Positions 1 through 13,146 of a DNA stretch of 64,000 nucleotides are shown in pieces. The stretch is from Trametopsis cervina. Taxonomy: Eukaryota > Basidiomycota > Agaricomycetes > Polyporales > Irpicaceae. Both the position numbers and the translations under genes were made by a program. Below the pieces are notes generated by a model, which saw nothing but the letters and a program-made list of their open reading frames with translations, was not told the DNA's origin and did not search any database. The stretch covers positions 1,213,035 through 1,277,034 of the forward strand of contig MU278348.1 of NCBI GenBank assembly GCA_022385755.1, read 5' to 3'. Within the stretch, counting starts at the first letter, position 1. Each line of letters begins with the position of its first letter.

Positions 1-1303
1 TCTAAGAAGAAGGACAACATCGTATCGGACTCCCCCAATCCTCTAGATGTGCCGGAACCAGCCCCTACTGTTCCAGACATTGTCGTCGAAAATGTGGATA
101 ACGCGCTGTTATCTGAAGATGATATCTTAGCTCCGGATGGTAGCATTTATGGACCCATATTTGCGATAATAACTCAGATTGCAGATACTCATGAACGATT
201 CCAGAAGTGAGCGACGCTATAACTTCCTGCTCTTCTGAATACTGACTTTTGCATGTTGCAAAGCCTCTTCTTATGGCGAAAACCACAGGTCTCTATGATA
301 TTTGCTCTTGTAGGTCCATTATATAAAGAGGAGGTTTGCTTGACGCCTCACAATATTGTGTTAAGATTCTCGTTGGCCTATTCCTCCTCAGCCTCCTGCC
401 GATCAAATATTTTTATAAGCTCGTCGGATTTAGCATTGGTCTGTTCTACTGGCATATCATCCCTGTTATAGCTGCTTTGCCAAGGTAGCTCGAGTATATC
501 CCGTCCTGATCTGCGATATACTGACCCTAATCCCGCAGATTACCACCTCCAATTGAATTTGTTCCAACAGATGCAGAATACGCCATGGAGATCATTTCCC
601 AACGGGTCGCTCTGGGACTGCCTGTGCAGCCCAAGCGTCGCAAAGCCGCGAAGAGCTCTGCTGCTGCGAGCCGCTCCCAGTTGAACTTGAGCAGTTTCGC
701 CGATGAACGTACAGATGTCGCGAGCGATGAGAAAGAGTCCGGTGTTGACTGGCAGAAGTGGACGGGACGTCTATCTGACGCCAAAACATGGACCGGAGAT
801 ATCAAAGAAAGCTTCAAGGATGGATCCGTGAGTGAATATGCATTTTACATCGGGTAGTGTCTGACATGTGGCCATTTCCCGCAGTGGAAGGATCCAGATA
901 GCTGGCGCCCCAAGGCCAAGCTGACCACAGGTGCAGGGGAAAGGGATAAAGTTCAGACATATAGTGCGTTACCACCCTAGACTGGCATACATATCTTCTC
1001 TTGGCTAATGCCTTTATAGCATACCCCGCGCAAGCGAAGGTCCCCGGGCTTATCACCCTAACCGACTCACAACTATTCTTTACTCCGCTGACCTCGTACT
1101 CTCCAACCATGACTGTCAACCTGAAGAGTCTCACAGGCGTGAAGCGAAGCAGCCTTGCTAACGGAATGAAGCTTCGTTGGACTCATGTCGAAGAGGATGG
1201 GAAGACCGTGGACAAGGAGGAGAGATTCCTTTGGGTGTCCGGACGTGATGAACTGTTCGCGAGACTGGTAGGCTCACAAAGTCAACAATGGATGCGCGTG
1301 TAA
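1..1303 (+). CDS. Membrane protein with C-terminal GRAM-like domain (3' part only)
   Basis: The gene enters from the left edge, so its N-terminus is missing. The visible part begins with an acidic stretch, then LFLWRKPQ, then a hydrophobic segment (around 395-480, GLFYWHIIPVIAALP) that looks like a membrane anchor. A Lys/Ser-rich linker follows, then a C-terminal beta-rich block with PGLITLTDSQLFFTPLTSY and a final LWVSGRDELFARL, which resembles a GRAM/PH-type fold. Introns are visible at about 207-263, 829-884 and 971-1019, with good GTGAGT/GTGCGT donors. The stop is at 1301-1303. The layout recalls fungal DUF3292-like membrane proteins, but that family name is recalled and not tested. A role at membranes, such as lipid binding, is inference. 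Confidence 0.55.
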
Positions 1304-1637
1304 TTCCGCTACTTTGTTATACGTCTAATGCGCCGATACTGCCCGTGGATTGTAGCATCGCTTATCCGCCAGGCTGTGACTTTCTTTTCCGTGCCAGGAA
1401 TACGATATCAATATTTCCCAAAAAGGCAAGTAGTGTGATTCGTCGCGAGTGTAATGATCCACAGAAGCTTCAATGCAATGCATCATCACAGAATGACAGC
1501 TCTTCAAGTTATTCCCCAAAGGCTAACTTATTTGCCATGCTCTTTGTGTGCTCGACAACTGTCTTTCCCTGTCCCTCTCATCTACGCGTCCTCTCTGGTA
1601 CCCTTCCCTGCTCTGAAATCGCATTTTCTGCCGGCCT
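1304..1637. other. Intergenic, REC8 promoter region
   Basis: This 334-bp gap separates the stop of the GRAM-like gene from the REC8 start codon. Open frames here show no family resemblance. I see no clear TATA box, repeat or RNA gene. Confidence 0.4.
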
Positions 1638-4621
1638 ATGTTTTATTCTACTGAGCTTTTGTCGCGTCGGGATAGTGGCTTCGGCCTTCTGTGGTGAGTG
1701 AAATATTGTGCACAAACTTATAGCCTATGTCGAATCCATTTACAGGCTTGCAGCAACACTTGGCGCAAGATCCTCCTTCAATAAACTCCCAAAGCGTTCA
1801 GTGTTGACAGCTAATATCTCCCAGTTATGCGGTCTTATAGCCCAGCCCCAAGAACCTCTGGCCCTTCGTCTGTCTAGTAACCTCATGATAGGTGTCGCCC
1901 GGTGAGTTCGGTTTGACCACATATATGCGCGTATTGAGATGCGTCAACAGCGTGTACAAAGGTATTTATCCCCATGCGCTTGGGACAGAGTCCTCTCTGA
2001 ATGCACCTCGCTTGAAGTCAAGCAAGAGATTCTATTGACTGATGTTACGACTTGTTTCAACACGCTCAAGAGAGCGTTTCAAGACGCGTACGCCTCAAGC
2101 TCAGCAGCTGCCCAGCTTCAGATGGGGCAGTCTACCGTTAGGTGAGCATGTATTGGCTTGTTAGAGTCTCCTGGCCGTACTCATGTCTCCCGCAGGCCCG
2201 ATGCTGTGACAATTGCAGCAGACCCCGCTGCTGCCTTTGCTGTAGATTTTGATAACATGTTTGCGGTAGGTCTCTTATCAAGCAAGGGTATTGTGAACTT
2301 AATATCGCATAGGGCTGGGATGAACGCGTCAGGCAAGACGAGGGTGAGCTGCCTGCGCTGTTCTATCCCGTGTAGAGCTCCTCTGACCTCTCGTAGACGA
2401 TCCCGTGGACTCTGATGATGACTTCGGTGTCGTCAAGAAGGGCAAAAGAAAAGGTAGAAACAAAGCAAGCTCGATCTCTCAGGCGGAGCAACCTCGTGCA
2501 GGCCTCCACACTCTCAACGAGCACAATGACTTTTTGCTACCCGATTCTTTCGATGTCAGCGGACTTGATGGCGTTCTTCCGTCTTCATCTCAGGCAGGGG
2601 GTTTCGGTTTTGACGACAACTTTCTCGAGGGTCTGGATATCGACGCCGACCTGGGTGCCGAATTGGCCAAGGAGCTTGGAGAAGGATGGGGAGTACCTCT
2701 TGGGCACATTGGATCAGAGTGAGCGAGTTCTGTACTTTATTGCTCGCTCTGACATCTTTCGGACAGGGATCAAGCTAACCTCGATGCCTTGAATCTTGAT
2801 ATAGCTACGGCCGATATGGACACCGACTTCCAGCTAGGGGACAATTTCGGCGGCATAGTATCATCGCACCCACAAGGATCAAGCCCTGGCAGGAAAAGGG
2901 TGTGTATCATGTCTGCCATCCCACAACGCCACCGCTGACCTTTCGTGCTTAGCCCTTGTCGGATATTGACCAAGGTATGGTCTCTCAAAGTCTTATAGGA
3001 TGCGTTGACTCATTTGTCCATGCAATTTGCAGATTCGATACAACAGAATGGATCAATTATCTTACCTTTATCGCCATTGGGCACAGCTGCTGTAAATGGA
3101 CAGGAAGACGGAACAGCACTTCCTGCAAGAACGACGAAACGCGTCCGTCTCCTCTTAGATGCCAGGACTGAGCTCACGAACGCAGAGTTAGAGGCACGTA
3201 TCACTGATCGCTTCTCTTCATGCCCTATGATTGAATGATCTGCAGAGAGCCAGGGCCAATTATCTCGAGGGTCAAGCGGTGTTGAGACGAGAAATAGAGC
3301 AGAAGAAAGCGGAGAAGGAAGGCATGAAGATGCTCGAAGAGATGGTGTGGGGAGCTCCCCGTGGAAGTATGCCTATCCCACACTTCGTGCCGGATGGTGC
3401 TAAAGTATATTTTGCAGTCAACGCACCTGGTCTTGTGCAGTTCTGGATGGATCACTTCAAGGCGCAGGTAGAGGCCAGATCTGGACAGTCATTAGAGGAG
3501 ATCGCCAGTGGGTTATTTTCAAACGCGTTGAGCTCACCGCGTTGATGCATCGCCTAACAGAGCAGCCTCGAAAACGGCTGAGGGCAAACGATCATATGGA
3601 GGTCCCCCAGACCGAGCGTGATCGGACCCGAGACATGGTCGACTACCAAATGGACCTGGATATGAACATGGGTGCCGATGCAGGCTTTGGAGGGCAAGGT
3701 GGGTCTCATCGGAGCCTCATGGATCTTCTGACTAAGTAAAGATTGTAGAACTCGAGATTGGGCAGGACGAGTTGGACGTAGGCTCCCGCTTGCGGTCATC
3801 GGAAGTATGCAGCACGCCCTATCTCGCTATTTCTCTGAATCTCACTCAGTCTATGACAGGAACCTGGCCAAGCACGGCGTGGATCCTCGCGTCCACCGTC
3901 TTTGCTTGGCAGCAACTTCGGCATGGGAATACAGTTCCCAGCTTCGGGATCCCAACGCAGTAACATGTTCCCCTGGGATAATGCAGGGGGTATCAGCTCG
4001 TCCATCAGCGGGGTAGCTTTCGGAGCTGGCGGAAGCGATAGAATGAGCCTTGCACGCGCTGACACACGTCTGAGACGCAGTAGCTCCTTGGCGAAAGGCA
4101 GCTTTGGCGTACCGGAATCTCCAGCTTCATTCATCCCGAGCGGATCTGCATTTGAGCCTGAGGCTTTCGAATTTGCAGGTGAGCATTTGAGGGGGCGTTC
4201 CACCAGCACGTAAATGACCGCGATATAGTGCCTCCTGAGGATGCCTCTAGGAATGAAACCCAGGCATCTGACCTAAGCGTGATGTCTCTTGAAAGGAACT
4301 CGGCGAACTTCCTGGAGTGAGTTGTCAAGGGCGAGAAAAAATCGTCGGTAGTAGCTCATTGCCGTGACAGGTACCTCAAGATGCAGATGAACGCGTTTCC
4401 GACTGGAACGACTTCATTGGCTTTTGACGATGTAGTACCGAAGGATACAAGCACACGTCATGTCGCGTCCGCTGCTTTTCATCATTGCCTTGGTGAGCTG
4501 GGCTATCATTATTTTCTTGCTCGAGTGCTTAGGTTTGCCCTTTCTAGTATTGGGGACGAAAGACCTCGTTGGCATTCGACAAACTGAGCCATACGGAATG
4601 CTGCAACTGACAGTTAAATGA
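1638..4621 (+). CDS. REC8: Meiotic cohesin kleisin Rec8
   Basis: Rec8 is the kleisin that closes the meiotic cohesin ring and is cut by separase in meiosis. The N-terminus (MFYSTELLSRRDSGFGLLW, then LAATLGARSSFNKLPKRS and ALRLSSNLMIGVAR) matches the Rec8 branch; the WLAATLG block is typical of Rec8, not of Rad21/Scc1. The end (GTKDLVGIRQTEPYG, stop 4619-4621) is the winged helix that binds Smc1. Between them lies an acidic, low-complexity region. There are many introns. Exons I can fix: 1638-1693, 1746-1901, 1951-1961 (11 nt), 2018-2141, 2196-2265, 2313-2343, 2397-2718, 2767-2899 and 2953-2974, with the rest continuing to 4621. Exon edges between 3200 and 4400 are less certain. Mitotic Rad21 is the main alternative and fits the N-terminus less well. 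Confidence 0.88.
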
Positions 4622-4884
4622 TCCTTCGAGTATAGTGTACTTCCCTTTATCAAGTCTGCTGCAAAGTGCTGTACTGTAATCTGTGAATGGAATCAGCTGT
4701 AATCGTCGTTCCGATCGGCGGTTGTGGCCACTTGGCTTGCGAATCTACAGATTTGGTCCGAGATGATCATAAGCGCCCATACGAGCTAAAACATCGAGCC
4801 AACTGTACTCACTCCGGCGCCGACCACTCGAGAAAGTGGGACGACAGCCAACTCTCATTTTTACCAGTTCGTGAGCCCGCCTAT

Positions 4885-5908
<1,024 letters not shown>

Positions 5909-6225
5909 GCTATATAGTTGTCATCCATGTAATATGTGCGGAATATAGAGTTTTATTGCAAGTCAAGCTGCGACTTGTAGATCGTTCGTGCGTATAGCGC
6001 TGGTCTATCAACCACAGATGAGGCGCAAGTGTTCATATATCGACACTAGTAAATACAATACATCATATAAGCAGTCGCTGATTTTGTCGACAAGATGATA
6101 CGCGGTTTGGCTATAAACCTACACCATAGCAAAGCGAGCAATTCCACAACTAAACGAAAGCAAGAACAGAATAAATACTGCTACGCTCGTAATACCCCCT
6201 CATCTACAGAGAAAAACGTAAAAGC
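5909..6225. other. Convergent 3' region
   Basis: This is the gap between the stops of IDI1 (+) and the next gene (-). It is AT-rich and holds tail-to-tail 3' ends. No coding, RNA or repeat signal was seen. Confidence 0.4.
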
Positions 6226-7849
6226 TCATTGATAGTCAGGATCGTGATCGTGCATGCTGCTGTGCCCGTGTGCGCTTCCGTTCTGCCCATTATATGGGCT
6301 GTTGATGCTGGGTTCACGATTACGTCCATGCGCAGACCCAGGTCGTCTAGATGCCGTCGCGCGGAAGATCCAGAGCTCCTTTCTGGATCCGAGCCCGAGC
6401 GGTCCTGCTTTCCCCATAGGTATACTGCCGTCTAGCTTGAATCCTAGCGAGTTCAGGTATCCGAGGATGTGAGTAGAGAAGCGCAGCTTGTCCGTGTCCG
6501 TTGCTTGTAATCGAATGTGTCAGCCTCTCTGCACGCTATGCATGACGAAGACAAGTAGTTAACACTTACGGCTGCCTCTTCTTAAGTGAACACGGGTCTC
6601 TCCGTCGGCTGTTGTGCGGTCAACCTCGATCAGCCGTGGAAAGAGGGCTCGAAGTTCATGACCAAGCCTATCAACGACGGGTGGAGGAGCATCCAAGATG
6701 GACAACTTCGATCCGCCCTGCGATGTGCTTATCGTGAAGAAGTAGGGTATTTGTTCCGGAGCGCCGCGGGTAAAGATCAGTTTTGCAGGCTTGAAGGTGA
6801 GGAAGTCAGCGGTCCGGTAAAACAAAACATTTATCTCACTCACAGGGATAGATGTACTGGCTGTTGCGGTATAGCAATAGCCCTGGATTGTGATGTAAGT
6901 CAGAATATTGGAGTGCTGGAATTCGGGATAGGGGGAAGCAATACCTGGCTAGCCAAAACAGAATAGATGCTACAGATCATACGACGAGCGCTGGAACGGG
7001 GCAGTTTAATGAGCGGAGCAACGAGGTATTAGACATGCTCACATTATAGCATCAGGCGAAGTGCTGCTAGTGGCCCACGGTGTCCCGTTGAATTGTGCGC
7101 TCCAGGTGGGCTCGTATCTGTTCATGCCCTCTTGCCCAACACCTGCTGGCCATGAGGGGAGAAGATGTTGGCGTAGCTCTTCCATAGTGTGGAAATCACA
7201 GTTTTCCAACTTGACCTCATTTGATGAGGGAAATGTGAGGAAGACGTGATCTAGTGATCTTAATCAGTATTCGACAAGCGAGACTTCGCGCGTACATACC
7301 ATATTTGAATGGCAGAGAATCTGCGCGTCGTCTGCCGGTGGACGTTGTCCTCTCACGAGGCTCGGACGGTGCTCTGCTCGAAGTTCTGGACATGGAGGGT
7401 TGCTGCTGCATGGGTGGTATAACATTTCCTGCAGAGGCTGAGCGGTCGTGTGGCCTCCGCTTCAGTGCAGACTTGAGTGGCACGGCGGTCGGGTTGGGCA
7501 CGGCCAACGAGTGGCTCCTATGCATGTCATGCTTGCCAGGCCTTTCCCTATCACGGTCCCTGTGACGCTCTCTGCGATCGCGAGGCTCGGGAACAACAGG
7601 ATACCCGTCATATCCTGCGCTTGGGAACGGCTGGTATCCTGGCGGTGGCTGCTGTGGTTGTGGTCCGGGCGGGACGAAGTGGGGATAAGAGGCAGAATAC
7701 GAAGTCACATACGTCCCCGGTTGGAGTGGAGGAGGTGGACGTTGATGTGCATACCCTGGGTGCGGATAGTAGTTTGCATTAGGATAAGCCTGCATGGTGA
7801 TGGTAGATGAGAGAGGGGAGCCGATGGTGGACGGGGAAACTGCCTGCAC
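6226..7849 (-). CDS. Conserved basidiomycete-type protein of unknown function
   Basis: I do not recognise the family. The first exon (7849-7301) is disordered: Pro/Tyr/Gln-rich (YPNANYYPHPG, QPPPGYQPFP), then Arg-rich and Ser-rich (DRDRERPGKH, TSTGRRRADSLPFKYG). After the intron a compact, folded-looking region follows: DHVFLTFPSSNEVKLE (exon 7250-7043), short exons near 6960-6944 and 6882-6845, then AKLIFTRGAPEQIPYFFTIS, LFPRLIEVDR and, in the last exon, KLRFSTHILGYLNSLGFKLDG. A His/Ser-rich tail ends the protein at 6226. The reading frame holds through five or six introns with good splice sites, which argues for a real gene. An in-frame ATG 18 codons later (MQAYPNANYY) is an alternative start. 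No catalytic motif or membrane segment is visible. Confidence 0.6.
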
Positions 7850-8223
7850 TGATCATCTCTTGGCCAAAGTGTGGTTTATGAGGCGTCTAGGGAGCAGAAG
7901 ACCTGCAACGTGGTGAGTACAAATTACCAATATCTGAACAAGTGGCTGTCGTGCAGGGTCACTGCGCGCTGTTGTCTGGCGAAGCGCATAAGAATAAAAA
8001 TTACGAACACGGGTAAAGTGGGAACAATGAGCAACTCACAATCGCCGTGGGCGCATCACGTATGATTTTGTCGTCGACGGAAATGGCGGACGAAAGCCAT
8101 CAAGAAGCGCGTCTGATGCGCCTGATGCCATGAGTCATTTTCGTTCGGTCAAGTTCACGCGCCCCCAAAGCTCGAGTCGTTCGGGACGTAACGCCTCGTA
8201 ACTTGCTCCAGTCCTCCAACACC
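7850..8223. other. Divergent promoter region
   Basis: This gap lies between the starts of the unknown gene (-) and MPC1 (+) and presumably serves both. Short open frames here do not look coding. No repeat or RNA gene was seen. Confidence 0.35.
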
Positions 8224-8847
8224 ATGGCCACCTTCTTCACCTGGTTGCGCTCACCAGCAGCACGCGAATACTTTTTCAGTGCGTATTATCATCTGCTCAC
8301 CCGGATGGTATGAAGTTAACCCTCTGTTAAATAGGCACCCACTTCTGGGGCCCGGTGCGTTTAAGATACTCTGGCAAGCGGAACGCAGCTCTCTGAATCA
8401 AGCTTGGCGTTTCTAGGTAGCCAACTGGGGTCTGCCGCTTGCAGCTCTTGCAGATCTGAAGAAGGATGAGGAAGTCATTTCAGGAGCAATGACAACTGCT
8501 TTGGCGACTTACTCGTGCGTTTTCCTCATGTCCGAGCCGGAGGTCTTAGTACTGAAACACTCCGTGAAGCCTGGTGTTCATGCGTTTCGGTGAGCCGTGA
8601 TTGTTATCGCCCACGGAGATGATAGCTTATGCGGTTGTCTGTTACAGCATGGCGTGTCCAACCGCGCAATTACCTCCTCTTTGCCTGTCATGCGACCAAT
8701 TCCACCGCCCAGACAATACAGCTGGCCCGGTTTACCAACTACTGGTACAACGGGGGCAAGGAGAAGCAGGACGCACTAAAAGGCCCCGTCACACAAGCAA
8801 TAGAGGCTACGAAGGAGGAGGCAAAAAAGGTGGCAGCGGCAAAGTAA
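8224..8847 (+). CDS. MPC1: Mitochondrial pyruvate carrier subunit 1
   Basis: Mpc1 pairs with Mpc2/3 in the inner mitochondrial membrane to import pyruvate. Exons 8224-8278, 8335-8354, 8417-8514, 8570-8589 and 8648-8847 join into 130 residues, close to the normal family length. Family blocks are clear: the [18 protein letters not shown] segment, [36 protein letters not shown] and [17 protein letters not shown]. Two exons are only 20 nt long. A Lys/Ala-rich tail follows the last family block. The gene is convergent with DNA ligase I, 162 bp away. Confidence 0.93.
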
Positions 8848-9009
8848 TGGCGCAGTCCTCTCATCACTACACGCCTGTTCCATGCTGCAGGCTGTCATCA
8901 TTGCACTTTCCGCTCGCTGCTGCGGTTTCCCTTAGATATCCCGGACTAATCCAATATACATCTCTGAAAGATGCTGCCCCGACTGAAATAAGCATTCGTT
9001 GTAGATGGA

Positions 9010-12000
9010 TCACCAGAAACCATCGTCAGCGTCTCCTCCCTTTTTCTTCTTTCCACCCTTACTCTGCGCGAGCGCCTGCCGTTCGTACATTTCCGCGATC
9101 TGGTGAGTCCTACGTCAGTATCACGACCGCATAACGGCACTCGGGTCAGTCCACTCGCCTGCTCAGGTCCCGTCGCATCATCTGCGGATTTATCATCCCG
9201 TATTCGAATGAATCGAGGGAAGCGGAGTGAGATGCCTCTCTCTTCCACCTGTCGGACAAAATTATCATCGTACCACTTGTTCTGCACAAAGGTTTAGAGG
9301 AACTTACCAGACCCTGCGCGGCAGTGTATATCGGACTCAGACTCAAGTCCGCAGTGAGCACCTCCCAGACGACCTTCGGTTCAAACCACACATCGGGTTT
9401 CGCACCACCGATCTTGATGTCTCCTCTCGGCTTCGTGAGTTCAAGCGGTTTCAGGGTGTCGTAGTGCTGCTGTAACGCTTCCTCGCTGAAGCCGGTACCG
9501 ATTTTACAGATGGTCTGATATTCTTCTCCGTCGGCGTCGTAGCATGCGAGTAGGAAAGCGCCGTAGACGCTTGTTCGTTTGCCCTTGCCATAGTAGCCTC
9601 CTACCACGACCAAGTCGAGAGAGTCACCGACACCAGCAAGGTAGTCTTTCTTAAGCTAGACGGAATGCGACGCGTATCAGTACATTCATTAAGCATGCTG
9701 AGTTAATGGGCTCACCTTAAGCCAGTTTACACTGCGCCGACTAGGCTCATAGTAGCTTGCTTCGCTTTCGAGCATCTTCACCATGAGACCTTCACACCCG
9801 TCCTTGACACTTTCTTCTAGGAATGTTTGAATCTCTTCTGTCGTATCACAATCCGACGACTTCGCGAAATCGAACTCTCCCGCGACGGGTTTGAAGTGCT
9901 GTCTGAGAAGCTCTCTTCGCTCTACCAGCGGCTTTTGCAATAATGACTTTGCTCATAGGTCAGACCACAACCTATCGAGAGCGCGATAGGTGAAGCATAC
10001 CTCGCCGTTCAAGTATAGCAAGTCAAATGCGAATAGACACACTCGTACTTGGATGTCTTCCACCTTGACATCCTTGCGTTTGCGGCGGCTGAGTTCCTGG
10101 AAGGGCATAAGCTTGCCAGTTGTCCTATCAATTGCGACAGCTTCTGCGTCAAAGACGAACGACTTTGCGGTCTCCTGCATGCACTAATCACAGCTCAACA
10201 GCCTGATAGTCTGATATTCTGAGCATAGCGGGGACTCACATTAGGAAGCTGGTCCATCAAATCGGGGTACTTCTTGCTCATATCCTCAGAATTACGGCTG
10301 AACACGCCCACCGTTCCGTCCTCGAGTTTGTGTACCTACATGGCAAGTGCTCTTCGTTCATATCTACCGGCAACAATTGACGGTAAGCTTACCTGTGCAC
10401 GCTCACCATCGTACTTGTACTCGCAGGTGAACTTCTTGTTCTCAAACCTATCGAGCACCTCTCCGATTGCTTTGGTCGGCTTAGCAAGCATGGGCTTGAG
10501 AGGTACCCCTGGAGTGAGCTTGCACTCGGCACGAAGGCCGTCGATACCGGCCTCAAGGAGTGCAGGGATAACGAGGTCATAGTTCGGCAGCTCACTAATA
10601 TGCAATGATCAGCCAAAATAAATTGTAACTGGTTGAGCCGACATACCTGTACACTGATTTTATGATCCCAGCTGCACTCTCAAGGCGCTCCGTGAGCTTC
10701 TCCTTGTCCATCCGCCTATTCGCTAATGTTTGTGTTAAAATCGACGCTCGAAGAGAGAGATTGAACAATTACCATGTTCCTGCTCCGCCAGCACCGCTGC
10801 GTGGGCTAATGCCACCAGAACGGTGCGCTCAGCGTTTCCGATGCGGAGCTTACCCTCCAAAGAACGCACGATATACTTCGCCTCTTCGCCTTGGCAGGCG
10901 GCAAGGAGTTTCGTGATAATTGAGACTTTCTTGTTTTGAGACTACGGAGATTCCTATCAGCTCGAATAACATGCTTTAGAGCGAAACCGCGAGGTACGTA
11001 CCGAGTGTCCCGTACTCATGGCGATCTCCTTCAGGTTGCTAAACACGAAAGGGACCGTTAGAGGTTTGGGCTTGAACAGCGTCTTTTGACTGTTTTTCGA
11101 GTTCTGTTTCGCAGTGAGTGACAGTGTTTACAGTAAGTGAACTGGCTCACTTTGGCGACAAGACCAAGGTCACCCTCTTTCTTGAGATCCGCTTTCACGG
11201 TCGCAAGACTTCTTCCTGTTGACTCTCCGATGGCCTTCAGCAGGAGGCTTTCACCTATACCGAGCTCCACGCCGACGTAGTCCGGACATAGCTATTGATG
11301 AGTGAGTATGGAATCCCGCTGAGCTTTTGTCGCAAGCAGTGCGTACCCTGTTGATACACAGATATACGCTTTGTAACAGCGACTTCGAGTCCCCGCGCGC
11401 GCTGCGCCGTATAACAAGCAGCAAGAAAGAGGTCAAGAGAGACGTCTTCTCCAGTCGTTTTGTAGTCGCCTCAATGAGTGCGAATACTTTGGCTAGCGCT
11501 GAATAAGGAACTCTGCTTTGAAGTGAGTAATGTGACAGTGATGCATCAATGAGCTAAAATGCTTACGGGTCTCCTGACTTCCATCCGCCTGGAATATCGA
11601 CATCGCGAGTTTTGGATAGTGCAGCCTCAGCGCTTCAAACATCACAACATAAGCGGCAACGATGGCGATGATTAAGGAGTAGGTAAACTCACTTCTGCGT
11701 TGCCATATCTTCATCCTCCTCTTCCAGCTCTTCTTCACCATCGTTTGGGTCGTCTTCAGCGGCGTCGTCCGGGTCGCTGGCTTCCGCATCCTCGTGAACG
11801 GAGGGGACTGCCTCCATCTCCTCTTCTTCCTGAATTACCGGTGCCTTCGCCTTTCCCTTCGATTTCACCGGCACAGGTTTGGATAAACGCTTTGGGGGAT
11901 CTGCTGGGACGGTTGGCTTCGAGGTTTCATCCTCGCTTTCCGATTCGACCACCCTGCGCTTCTTCTTAGCAGGCTTCTCCTGAGCTATAGCATACGTTAC

Positions 12001-12232
12001 TCGGAGAGGTTACGCCACCAATGTACTACCAACCTGAGGACGAAGTTGTGGGCTGTTGCTCCTCACCCACAGGTGCATCTGGGGACTTGGATGCGCTCCT
12101 CTTAGATACAGCCGTCATAACGTCGTCTTTTGTCTCTTCGTCCGGCTCTTTCTTGACCTCTCTCTTCCTCTTGGGTCCCCACATGGACTCCAATTGGGCT
12201 TGTTGTGGCTTCGCACCCTTCGGCATCGTCAC
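9010..12232 (-). CDS. CDC9: ATP-dependent DNA ligase I (replicative)
   Basis: This enzyme seals Okazaki fragments and repair nicks. The adenylation motif [11 protein letters not shown], with its nucleophilic lysine, is encoded near 10400-10440. Other ligase blocks are [11 protein letters not shown] (motif III region), [22 protein letters not shown] with a preceding [31 protein letters not shown] and the OB-fold end [14 protein letters not shown]. The N-terminus ([18 protein letters not shown]) has a weak PCNA-binding look (QAQLESMW), then basic NLS-like KPAKKKRR and a long Glu/Asp-rich linker. It ends with [13 protein letters not shown] at 9010. Exon 1 is 12232-12034 and exon 2 starts at 11984; about a dozen introns follow. 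ATG 12226 is an alternative start. Ligase IV or III are excluded by domain layout (no BRCT, no zinc finger). Confidence 0.93.
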
Positions 12233-12497
12233 AAACCCCCCTGCGCACTGTCAGCCAAGAAGATGTATTATATTGATGGGGCACTTCTCACGCAATGTTG
12301 TTTGTTTCGACATGCAGAGACTGCGGTGCTCGATAATGCGTACAGCGTCGACGAGACGGACAGAAATGAGTGCAGGACGCGTCGCGGCGCGTGAGCTCGT
12401 GACGAACCTGTGCATGCACTTTGACGCCGGTTCCGAGCGCACGCGTGCAATCACGACCCGTCACAAATGTGACTGATCGTTCCGCCACGTCCGCCTA

Positions 12498-12522
12498 CTG
12501 TCGATTCACCAGTAATGCAACA
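12498..12522 (+). repeat. Left terminal inverted repeat of the MITE-like element
   Basis: This 25-bp sequence is the exact reverse complement of 13121-13145. Its inner 13 bases also pair with 12525-12537, with a 2-nt loop. Confidence 0.9.
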
Positions 12523-13120
12523 CCTGTTGCATTACTGTCACCATCCTGCGAGTAGTAGTATTTTCCCCTCGGAGAAATTGTCAGTTGGTAGCTTAGCTGT
12601 TCTGTACCGCACACAAATATACTTTTATTTTTTGAAGGAGGGATGACTCGTCAGGACATTCCGCACAAACCTAACTTTCTGTCCGCGAGAACATTGCCAT
12701 TGTCACCCTCTGTCACGCATTAGCGCCTGTGTCGAAAGCTTTGTGCCGCGCGTCGGACTTTGGTGGCATTGTCACGCTCATCAGCTTGAGAGGAACTTAA
12801 CTGCTCAGAGATCCTCTACCAAAGCTCTGTTCCACAAGTTTTTATTTTTCTAGTCTAGTATATACATGTATCTACCCATATATGCCACTCCGGCTAGTTT
12901 CCGTAAGCAGTATCGAGCTACAGGATGCCATCAGTGTGCATGTCTGCATGAAATGGATCCCCAAAAGGTGGTATTCGATTTTTCATAGCTGCCCCAGAGA
13001 CCAGACTTGTATGAAACCCTGCATAGATCATCTAATTATGCTAATACATATGTGTGAATTTTCTCGAGGTCAATGGTAGCATGACTATACGCCCAGAGCC
13101 TTTGTTGCATTACTAGGCAC

Positions 13121-13145
13121 TGTTGCATTACTGGTGAATCGACAG
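13121..13145 (-). repeat. Right terminal inverted repeat of the MITE-like element
   Basis: This 25-bp sequence is the exact reverse complement of 12498-12522. A direct copy of its inner 12 bases lies at 13103-13114. Confidence 0.9.
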
Positions 13146-13146
13146 T

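Noticed and set aside
12021..12476. A 151-codon open frame on the plus strand
   Set aside because: It is antisense to the first exon of DNA ligase I and has no family features.
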